A DNA stretch of 7,041 bases from Pseudomonadota bacterium. GTDB lineage: Bacteria > Pseudomonadota > Gammaproteobacteria > Steroidobacterales > Steroidobacteraceae. Made by a program: the position numbers and the translations under genes. The notes under the pieces were generated by a model. It saw only the letters and a list, made by a program, of their open reading frames with translations. It ran no database searches and was not told the origin of the DNA. The stretch spans positions 1 to 7,041 of the forward strand of contig CANGMU010000120.1 of the NCBI GenBank assembly GCA_947454665.1, written 5' to 3'. Shown here in pieces: positions 1 through 5,167 of the stretch. How positions within the stretch are numbered: position 1 is the first letter of the stretch; each line of letters starts with the position of its first letter.

Positions 1-201
1 ATCGCCGCGCCTTATCAGGACCAGAACTGGTCGGGCAAGCCGCCAATCGATTACTACGCGAACAACCCGAACGAAGACTCGTTCAGCATGGCCCGGTCCT
101 GTAACGGCAACCTCTATGTCGGGGGCGCGGTCGATGGCGGCAAGGGGCCGACGGTTCTGAAGATCTTCAGTATCCCTGTGGGCTCACCGACCTGCCGCTG
201 A
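1..201 (+). CDS. 3' end of an unidentified protein gene (5' end outside the window)
   Basis: Frame 1 is open from the first base to a TGA at 199-201 and gives the last 66 residues of a protein. The codons have the high GC third positions of the neighbouring genes, so the frame is probably real. The fragment is rich in Asn, Gly, Pro and aromatic residues. It contains short strand-like pieces (NLYVGG near residue 37, TVLKIFSIPV near 51-60) and two cysteines (residues 34 and 65). This fits the tail of a secreted or periplasmic beta-rich protein such as a propeller, but that is only an impression. I do not recognise the family. The gene ends 18 bp inside the convergent ogt gene, so the two tails overlap and no separate terminator lies between them. 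Confidence 0.6.
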   Translation: MAAPYQDQNWSGKPPIDYYANNPNEDSFSMARSCNGNLYVGGAVDGGKGPTVLKIFSIPVGSPTCR

Positions 202-717
202 AGCCGCTTCGTGCGCAAGCAGCCAGCGCTTGCGCAGCAGGCCGCCGGCATAGCCGGTCAGGCTGCCGTCTGCGCCGATCACGCGGTGACAGGGCACGAT
301 GATGCCGACGGGGTTGGCGCCGACCGCGAGGCCCACGGCCCGCACGGCGGCGGGTCGGCCGATGTGGGCCGCCAGCGCGCCATAGCTCATCGTCTGACCG
401 GCCGGTATGCGGCGCAGTGCCTGCCAGACGGATTGCTGGAAGGGCGTGCCTGCGGTGTGGACGTGCAGGGACTCTACCGCATGCATATCACCCTCCAGAT
501 AGGCATCCAGGGCGCGAGACAACGCCGCGGGCAGGGCTGAGGGCTCCAGCTGATAGCCGCGACCTTCCGGCCCCCAATGCCGTGCCAGCAGGCGCTGCAA
601 CCGGGCCTCGAAATCCCGCCATTCCAGGGCGCGCAGCCGGCAGTCTGTGTCGTAGACGACGAGGCACTCGCCGGCCGGGGTCGACCAGTCGCCGATGAAC
701 AGGGGCTCGGTGGCCAA
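184..717 (-). CDS. ogt: Methylated-DNA--[protein]-cysteine S-methyltransferase (Ogt/MGMT family)
   Basis: This suicide DNA-repair protein transfers the alkyl group from O6-alkylguanine (and O4-alkylthymine) to its own cysteine. With a TTG start at 717 it is 177 aa, close to the usual 160-180 aa of Ogt. The N-terminal half (residues 1-85) is the variable ribonuclease-H-like domain. The C-terminal DNA-binding domain starts at GTPFQQSVWQAL (90-101). Key residues are all present: Tyr112 in TMSYG, the arginine finger Arg126 in AVRAVG, hinge Asn135 in GANP, and acceptor Cys143 in IIVPCHRVIG (codon at 289-291). The closing GYAGG and RKRWLL segments are also present. The TTG start is chosen because AGGAG sits 6 nt upstream (724-728). 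An in-frame ATG at 762-760 would give 192 aa but has no good Shine-Dalgarno and overlaps the start of the divergent gene. There is no Ada-type N-terminal domain, so this is a stand-alone Ogt. The function is secure; the start is not. Confidence 0.93.
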   Translation of the reverse strand: MATEPLFIGDWSTPAGECLVVYDTDCRLRALEWRDFEARLQRLLARHWGPEGRGYQLEPSALPAALSRALDAYLEGDMHAVESLHVHTAGTPFQQSVWQALRRIPAGQTMSYGALAAHIGRPAAVRAVGLAVGANPVGIIVPCHRVIGADGSLTGYAGGLLRKRWLLAHEAASAAGR

Positions 718-723
718 GAGGTA

Positions 724-728
724 CTCCT
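724..728 (-). promoter_or_regulatory. Shine-Dalgarno supporting the TTG start of ogt
   Basis: On the minus strand AGGAG is followed by a 6-nt spacer (TACCTC) and TTG at 717-715. No comparable motif precedes the upstream in-frame ATG at 762. This decides the chosen start; proof would need N-terminal data or a homologue alignment. Confidence 0.5.
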
Positions 729-760
729 GCGGCGTGTGCCGCCTGCGGTAGAGTCCGCTC

Positions 761-1456
761 ATGATGCCACTGAACCTCGACACGCGGCCCGAGCCGCTCA
801 CCATCGACCTGGCGGCCACCGCCGTCATCGTCGTCGACATGCAGAACGCCTTTGCGAGCCCCCGGGGACTGCTCGATCTGGCGGGCGTGGATATTTCTGG
901 CGCCGACGCAGTGGTTCGCACGCTCGCGCCTTTGCTGGATGCAGCGCGTGGCGCGGGCATGCCCGTGGTCTATCTGCAGACTGGCTACAAGCCGGACCTC
1001 AGCAATGGCGGTGGGCCCGAGTCGCCGAATCCGCGCAAGGAAACGGCCCTGTGCCTGATGCGGGCCCGACCGGAACTGCGCGGCCAGTTGCTGGTGGAGG
1101 GCACCTGGGACTTCCAGATCGTGGATGCGCTCGCGCCGCAGCCCGGTGATGTCGTCGTGCTGAAGACGCGCTACAGCGGCTTTGCGAACACGACCTTGGA
1201 TGCGCAGCTCAAGGCGCGGGGCATCCGGAACCTCGTCTTCGTGGGGATCGCGACGAATGTCTGCGTGGAGTCCACGTTGCGCGATGCCTATTTCAACGAA
1301 TACTGGCCGATCCTCGTGACGGACGGCGCGATGCAGGCCGGTCCGCCGGAAGCGCACGCAGCGACCGTGTTCAACGTGGAATCCTTCTTCGGCTGGACGA
1401 TCGGCGCGGCGGCGCTGGTCGATGCCCTCAACCGGTCCAGAGCGCCTCGTACGTAG
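761..1456 (+). CDS. rutB: RutB-like isochorismatase-family cysteine hydrolase (ureidoacrylate amidohydrolase type)
   Basis: The 231-aa product matches what I remember of E. coli RutB (230 aa) over its whole length. Shared blocks include IVVDMQNAF, DLAG, GGPxSPN, WDxQ.VD, PQPGD, RYSGF.NT.LD, and GIATNVCVESTLRD. RutB hydrolyses ureidoacrylate (or its peracid) to the aminoacrylate form, CO2 and ammonia in the Rut pyrimidine-catabolism pathway. The isochorismatase-fold triad is intact: Asp26 (VVDMQ), Lys135 (VLKTRYSG) and Cys168 (TNVCVES), each offset by two from E. coli D24/K133/C166. The enzyme is cytoplasmic and has no signal peptide. Start is the ATG at 761, with a second ATG at 764. Neither has a strong ribosome site; GGTAGAG at 747-753 is the best. 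No rutA, C, D, E, F or G lies beside it, so the true substrate could be a related ureido or carbamoyl compound. Its end overlaps the convergent phosphoglycerol transferase gene by 29 bp. Confidence 0.88.
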   Translation: MMPLNLDTRPEPLTIDLAATAVIVVDMQNAFASPRGLLDLAGVDISGADAVVRTLAPLLDAARGAGMPVVYLQTGYKPDLSNGGGPESPNPRKETALCLMRARPELRGQLLVEGTWDFQIVDALAPQPGDVVVLKTRYSGFANTTLDAQLKARGIRNLVFVGIATNVCVESTLRDAYFNEYWPILVTDGAMQAGPPEAHAATVFNVESFFGWTIGAAALVDALNRSRAPRT

Positions 1457-2846
1457 GGCTCCGGTTGAGGATGCCGCCCTTGAAGACCTGGATCCGTTCC
1501 GGGGGCGGCGTCGGGGCCTGGCAGCGCTGCAGCTGGCAATAGCCCAGGCCCATGCGGCCACCTTGCGGTCGGAAGCCGGCGAGCTCCAGCAAGGTGGGAT
1601 ACAGGTCGAAGTGGGTGAGCGTGTCGGTGGCCGCTTTCTCGACCGGGTCCGTGGCGATCAAGTTATAGATCGTCCGCTTCTTGCTCGTCTCGAGCGTGTC
1701 GTGGATGGGGTTTTCCATCGCGATGTGGTCGCCCTGTACGACGACCGCGACTCGATCGAGCCAGCCCTTGGCCGCGATCTCGTTCACGAAGTCCGCGACC
1801 TGCGCGGCCGAGCAGCCCAGGATGCCCTTGAAATTCCTGGCGCCGCGCTTGCGGCATTCATCGCTCAGGATGCCATCTGGCCCGTGCGTGTCGACGGTGA
1901 GGATCGTCAGGTTGAAGGGCTTGCCTGCCGCCATGAGTCGCGTGAGCTCTTCGCGCGCATGGACGAAGAGGTGGTCGTCGCGCAGGCCCCAGGTCTTCAT
2001 CTTGCGGCGGTCTTCGCCGGCTGCGATCCATTCGCGCGCGCCATAGCGGCGCGTGTAGCCGTGGTCCTTCAGGAAGGTGCCGAGGTCCGCGAATTCCAGA
2101 TACGGCCCGTTCATGAAGATGTTTTCGTAGCCGCGCTCGCGCAGCAGGTCGCCCAGGCAGGTGGCATGCGGCAGGTAGCGATGCAGATGCAGCCGGTCAT
2201 CCTCGGGAGACGGCAGGATGGAGACCTTCAGCGGGACGCCGCATTGCGTGGCGACGATGCCGGCGATGGTCCAGTGCGCACCGCCGGACTGCGGGTAGTT
2301 GGGGAAGGACAGGTATTGCTGCTGTAGTGAGGTCAGCGGTTCGATGAGGTCATGGCCGAACAGCGCCTTTTCCTGGTACGTGGCTTCCATCGATTCGACG
2401 TAGATCATGACGAGACTACGCGGCCTGCCGTTGGGTTCCAGTTGCACGTCGCGCGGTGCGACGTAGTACTCGGCGAAGAGGTCGGGCCCGAAGAAGGACG
2501 CGACGTAGTCGGCGAAGTCGAAGGTGTACAGGAAAAAGCCCAGGCTGCCGGCCAGCGTTACCCAATGCAGCTGCCGCTGGATGAACCACCGTCCGCTGCG
2601 GGCGACCCGCCACAGCGCTGCCGTGGCGATCAAGGGCAGGCCCAGCCCGATCAGGAGATAGCGCTGGACGGTGCCCGCGTCCGTCTGCAGGAGGCCGCCG
2701 GCGCCGAAACGCAGGTGGTAGATGAACTGCTCGAAGGAGACGTCGCCAAAGGTCAGCACGGACCAGACGCAGGTGCCCACCAGGAAGAGCCCGAGGAAGC
2801 CCGTGAGCAGGCGGGGCAGTTGATGAAGGAACGGATGGCGCAGCAC
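1428..2846 (-). CDS. Membrane-anchored sulfatase-fold phosphoglycerol transferase (OpgB/MdoB-like, LTA synthase family)
   Basis: The family moves phosphoglycerol from phosphatidylglycerol to periplasmic glucans or similar acceptors, with the catalytic domain on the periplasmic face. With the GTG start at 2846 the protein is 472 aa. Three hydrophobic segments (about 10-33, 62-79, 94-110) precede a sulfatase domain from about residue 143. Catalytic features are visible: Glu151 in IYVES, nucleophile Thr193 in AHWTIAG, His321 in TVDTHGPDG, and Asp373-His374 in QGDHIAM. The stretches TIAGIVATQCG, CLGDLL and TVDTHGPDG closely resemble E. coli MdoB as I recall it (TIAGMVASQCG, CLGDIL, TVDTHHPDG). 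E. coli OpgB is about 760 aa; this protein lacks its long C-terminal periplasmic part. The frame stays open upstream to 3197, but that extension is antisense to the CDGSH gene and is not MdoB-like. The GTG has AGGG 8 nt upstream; GTG at 2855 is the alternative. No opgG, opgH or opgC is present, so the acceptor is unknown. Confidence 0.88.
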   Translation of the reverse strand: MLRHPFLHQLPRLLTGFLGLFLVGTCVWSVLTFGDVSFEQFIYHLRFGAGGLLQTDAGTVQRYLLIGLGLPLIATAALWRVARSGRWFIQRQLHWVTLAGSLGFFLYTFDFADYVASFFGPDLFAEYYVAPRDVQLEPNGRPRSLVMIYVESMEATYQEKALFGHDLIEPLTSLQQQYLSFPNYPQSGGAHWTIAGIVATQCGVPLKVSILPSPEDDRLHLHRYLPHATCLGDLLRERGYENIFMNGPYLEFADLGTFLKDHGYTRRYGAREWIAAGEDRRKMKTWGLRDDHLFVHAREELTRLMAAGKPFNLTILTVDTHGPDGILSDECRKRGARNFKGILGCSAAQVADFVNEIAAKGWLDRVAVVVQGDHIAMENPIHDTLETSKKRTIYNLIATDPVEKAATDTLTHFDLYPTLLELAGFRPQGGRMGLGYCQLQRCQAPTPPPERIQVFKGGILNRSPTYEALWTG

Positions 2847-2936
2847 GGTCGTCACCCTAACTGCAGGCCGCGACAGCCACAAGCTTGCGCTACCATGCGG
2901 ACTGGTTTTGTAAGCTTTCAGCAGGAGTTCAGCATC
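2847..2936. promoter_or_regulatory. Divergent intergenic region between the phosphoglycerol transferase and CDGSH genes
   Basis: This 90-bp gap is the only place where promoters for both the leftward transferase and the rightward four-gene cassette can lie outside coding sequence. It is less GC-rich than its surroundings around 2896-2930. It holds two identical AAGCTT palindromes at 2881-2886 and 2912-2917, 31 bp apart. A TTGCGC at 2885-2890 resembles a -35 element, and TACCAT at 2891-2896 resembles a -10, but no pair has both good match and good spacing. I therefore assign no precise promoter. The role is inferred from gene orientation. Confidence 0.4.
2923..2927 (+). promoter_or_regulatory. 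Shine-Dalgarno of the CDGSH gene
   Basis: AGGAG lies 9 nt before the ATG at 2937. It fixes the start of the CDGSH protein and argues against a longer reading frame that is open upstream to 2352 but lies antisense to the transferase gene. Confidence 0.65.
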
Positions 2937-3185
2937 ATGTCCGAACCGGTTGTCGCAGGTCGCGTGCCCCTCGGTGTCGACGTCGAGGCGGGAAAGACCT
3001 ATTACTGGTGCACCTGTGGCAAGTCGGCCAGCCAGCCGTTCTGCGACGGCTCGCACAAGGGCGGTGAATTCGCGCCGCAGGCCTACAAGGCGGAGACCAC
3101 CGGCAAGGTCTGGTTCTGCAGCTGCAAGCAGACGAAGAATGCCCCCCTGTGCGACGGTTCGCACAAGCAGCTGCCGCCGGCCTGA
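2937..3185 (+). CDS. Tandem CDGSH iron-sulfur domain protein
   Basis: An 82-aa cytoplasmic protein with two complete zf-CDGSH motifs, each expected to hold one [2Fe-2S] cluster by three Cys and one His. Motif 1 uses Cys25, Cys27, Cys36 and His40 (YWCTCG...PFCDGSH). Motif 2 uses Cys61, Cys63, Cys72 and His76 (WFCSCK...PLCDGSH). The two repeats are internal duplicates separated by about 20 residues. This tandem single-chain form, without a membrane anchor, is the bacterial/MiNT-like class. Such proteins are redox-active electron or cluster carriers; specific partners are generally unknown. It is the first gene of a tight cassette: its TGA is 3 bp from the ATG of the ketoacyl synthase gene, which has no clear ribosome site of its own, so the two are probably translationally coupled. 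The start is supported by AGGAG at 2923-2927. Confidence 0.94.
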   Translation: MSEPVVAGRVPLGVDVEAGKTYYWCTCGKSASQPFCDGSHKGGEFAPQAYKAETTGKVWFCSCKQTKNAPLCDGSHKQLPPA

Positions 3186-3188
3186 ACC

Positions 3189-4259
3189 ATGCGGCACGCG
3201 GCGATCACGGGTTGGGGCAAGTGCCTTCCCCCGGCGGTCCTGACGAATGCGGACCTCGCGACCTTCCTAGACACGAACGATGACTGGATCGTGTCTCGGA
3301 CGGGCATCCGCGAGCGTCGCGTGTCCCATGTCCGACTTGAAGCGCTCGCCCTGGTGGCCGCGTCGCGTGCGCTGGCTGCGGCGGGGCTCGAACCCGGCGC
3401 CGTAGAGCTGATCGTCTTCGGTACCTGCAGTTTCGACGACCAGGTGCCCAACCAGGCATCAGGCCTGCAGCACCGCCTCGGTGCCACGCGGGCCGCGTCC
3501 ATGGACGTGAACACGGCCTGCACGAGCTTCCTGTATGCCCTGTCCACCGCGAACGCGATGATCCGCAGCGGCGTCGTGCGCAATGCGCTCGTCGTCGGCG
3601 GCGAACTGATCACGCAGCTCATGGACTGGGACAATCGCAATGTTTCCGTGCTGTTCGGCGACGGCTGCGCGGCGCTCGTGCTGGAAGCCACCGATCGCGA
3701 AGAGGGGCTGCTGGGCGAACGGCTCGGCTGCGATGCCGAAGGGCGGTCGTCGCTGGTCATCCAGGGCATGGGTAGCCGCTATGCGGACTTCGAGCGGCGC
3801 TATGGCGCGACCGACTGGGTATTCGAAGGGCAGGAGATCTTCAAGCGCGCGGTGATGGGCATGTCGCAGGCCAGCGCGGAAGTGCTGTCCTCGCAGGGCT
3901 TGTCGGCCGATGACATCGATCTGGTGGTCCCGCACCAGGCGAACCTGCGCATCATCGAGGCCGTCGCCAAGCGTGCCGGCGTGCCCATGGAACGCGTGTT
4001 CGTGAACGTGCAACGCTACGGGAACATGTCGTCGGCAACGGTACCGGTGGCGCTGGTCGAAGCCCTCGAGGAAGGGCGCGTGAAACCGCATGCGCGGATC
4101 CTGCTGCCGGCCTTCGGGGCCGGGCTGACCTGGTGCGCCCACCTGATCCGCTGGGGAGAGCGCGTGACGCCGCTGGGCCACAGCGATGCCGAGCTTCCGC
4201 CCTGTGACCGCACGGCACTCGAACTGGTCACGGCCCTGCGGCAGCGACGCATCCGATGA
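3189..4259 (+). CDS. 3-oxoacyl-ACP synthase III (KASIII, FabH-like)
   Basis: A 356-aa thiolase-fold condensing enzyme. KASIII enzymes join an acyl-CoA primer to malonyl-ACP, starting fatty-acid or related acyl chains in the cytoplasm. The Cys-His-Asn triad is intact: Cys111 in NTACTSF, His249 in VVPHQANLRI, and Asn279 in RYGNMSSAT. CoA-pocket residues Trp33 and Arg37 in DDWIVSRTGIRERR, the VLFGDGCAALVLE block, and the terminal FGAGLTWCAHLIRWG block are also typical. About 32 residues (325-356) follow the point where E. coli FabH ends, with an ELPPCDRTALELV segment that I cannot assign. No plsX, fabD, fabG or acpP is nearby, so it is more likely an accessory synthase or acyl transferase than the housekeeping FabH. 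The start ATG lies 3 bp after the CDGSH stop. Its TGA overlaps the next ATG (ATGA at 4256-4259). Confidence 0.92.
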   Translation: MRHAAITGWGKCLPPAVLTNADLATFLDTNDDWIVSRTGIRERRVSHVRLEALALVAASRALAAAGLEPGAVELIVFGTCSFDDQVPNQASGLQHRLGATRAASMDVNTACTSFLYALSTANAMIRSGVVRNALVVGGELITQLMDWDNRNVSVLFGDGCAALVLEATDREEGLLGERLGCDAEGRSSLVIQGMGSRYADFERRYGATDWVFEGQEIFKRAVMGMSQASAEVLSSQGLSADDIDLVVPHQANLRIIEAVAKRAGVPMERVFVNVQRYGNMSSATVPVALVEALEEGRVKPHARILLPAFGAGLTWCAHLIRWGERVTPLGHSDAELPPCDRTALELVTALRQRRIR

Positions 4260-5167
4260 TGCAACGCAGGGAATTCCTGGCCTTGGCAACCGGAGGTGGT
4301 GCGGCCTGGCTGGCTGGTCTGTCGCCGGCGGATGCCGCGAGCTCAGGATTGGCGTATTCGAACCTCGGCGATTGGCTGGGTTTGGTGACGGGAGGTTCTG
4401 CGCCGGTCGTCGTGGCCCAGGCCGGCAAGGCCCTCCTGCTGGTCGACGGGAGCGATGCACAGGGCGCGCGGGCGCTGCAGGGCCTGCTGCACCGGCAATT
4501 TCCGGGGGGGCGGGTCACCACGCTGTTCAACACGCACTGGCACCTGGAGCGGACGGGCGCCAATCGGTTGTTTGCCGGGCAGGGCGCGCAGGTCATCGCC
4601 CACGAAAATACCCGGCTGTGGCTGCAGGTGATGCAGCGGCAGGCGGTCGCGGCCCTGCCGAACCTTACGTTCTTCCAGGGGTCCAAATCGGTGGACTTCG
4701 GCGGCCAGCAGGTTGCCTATGGGCTGTTGCCGCAGGCGCACACCGATGGGGATCTGTTCGTGCACTTTCCGCGGCAGGATGTGATCGTCGCCGGGGACAT
4801 CGTGTCGGGCGACCGCTGGCCGGAGCTCGACGTCGACTCGAAGGGCTGGCTCGGTGGCATGCTGCTCGCGTTGAAGTCCCTCGCGGGCCGGTGCGGCGAG
4901 GGGACCCGCGTGATCGGGGCGACCGGGCAGGTGCTGGGTCGTGCCGACATCCGGGCGCAGCAGGAAATGTGTTTCGACCTGCTGACGCGCATCGGGCAGA
5001 GTTATTACAAGGGCGAGACCTGGGCGCAGTTCCAGGCCTCGAACCCGCTGGGCGGCCACGCCGCGAAGTCGGGGGATCCGGGGCGCTTCCTGCGCGCGGC
5101 CTACGACGGCGCCTGGCACCACGTGAACGAGATCAGGCGCCCCGGGCGCCAGGAGTGGGTGGGATGA
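4256..5167 (+). CDS. Tat-exported metallo-beta-lactamase-fold protein with an incomplete metal site
   Basis: A 303-aa protein with a twin-arginine signal at the N terminus (QRREFLALA, residues 3-11, then a hydrophobic run to about 22 and an A-D-A-A cleavage region), so it is predicted to be periplasmic. The body is an MBL fold. The strand-loop FNTHWHLERTGAN (91-103) aligns with the family's THWHxDHxGGN, giving His94 and His96. The usual Asp and His are Glu98 and Arg99. The third site-1 ligand His162 (AHTDGD) and the bridging Asp181 (VAGDIV) are present. The last histidine, normally in a GHG-like turn, is Thr223 in IGATGQVLG. Site 1 could thus hold one metal, while site 2 looks lost. Family members include hydrolases and quinoprotein-relay-type exported proteins; the substrate here is unknown. 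Translation is coupled to both neighbours (ATGA overlaps at 4256-4259 and 5164-5167). A second ATG at 4259 could also serve. Confidence 0.88.
   Translation: MMQRREFLALATGGGAAWLAGLSPADAASSGLAYSNLGDWLGLVTGGSAPVVVAQAGKALLLVDGSDAQGARALQGLLHRQFPGGRVTTLFNTHWHLERTGANRLFAGQGAQVIAHENTRLWLQVMQRQAVAALPNLTFFQGSKSVDFGGQQVAYGLLPQAHTDGDLFVHFPRQDVIVAGDIVSGDRWPELDVDSKGWLGGMLLALKSLAGRCGEGTRVIGATGQVLGRADIRAQQEMCFDLLTRIGQSYYKGETWAQFQASNPLGGHAAKSGDPGRFLRAAYDGAWHHVNEIRRPGRQEWVG
5136..5150 (+). other. GC hairpin immediately before the ribosome site of the cytochrome gene
   Basis: GGCGCC at 5136-5141 and GGCGCC at 5145-5150 form a perfect 6-bp all-GC stem with a 3-nt CCG loop. The stem ends one base before the AGGAG at 5151. 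There is no U-run, so it is not an intrinsic terminator. It lies within the last codons of the MBL gene and may be incidental, or may affect initiation of the next gene. Confidence 0.4.
5151..5155 (+). promoter_or_regulatory. Shine-Dalgarno of the DUF1592 cytochrome gene
   Basis: AGGAG with an 8-nt spacer precedes the ATG at 5164, itself overlapping the MBL stop codon. This is the best internal ribosome site in the cassette and supports the chosen start. Confidence 0.7.

Noticed and set aside
763..960. N-terminal extension of Ogt as far as 960
   Set aside because: It would be antisense to the conserved start of rutB (VVDMQNAF region) and has low-complexity Ala/Ser/Arg sequence unlike Ogt.
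1422..2327. Plus-strand open frame of 301 codons within the transferase gene
   Set aside because: It is antisense to the conserved sulfatase-fold core, and its start lies within the end of rutB without a ribosome site.
2885..2913. A sigma-70 promoter TTGCGC with TTGTAA 17 bp away
   Set aside because: The spacing is right, but the -10 matches the consensus at only two positions, so it was not listed as a promoter.
2352..2936. Upstream in-frame extension of the CDGSH protein on the plus strand
   Set aside because: The extra 195 residues are the antisense of the transferase gene, rich in charged and Gln/Glu-type shadow codons. AGGAG at 2923-2927 marks the ATG at 2937.
2847..3197. 117-residue N-terminal extension of the phosphoglycerol transferase frame on the minus strand
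   Set aside because: It is antisense to the well-supported CDGSH gene and its sequence is not membrane-like or MdoB-like. The GTG at 2846 gives a normal N terminus just before the first membrane segment.
3459..4460. Long minus-strand open frame opposite the KASIII gene
   Set aside because: The plus strand carries the full KASIII catalytic triad. The minus product is rich in Arg, His and Pro with no family features.
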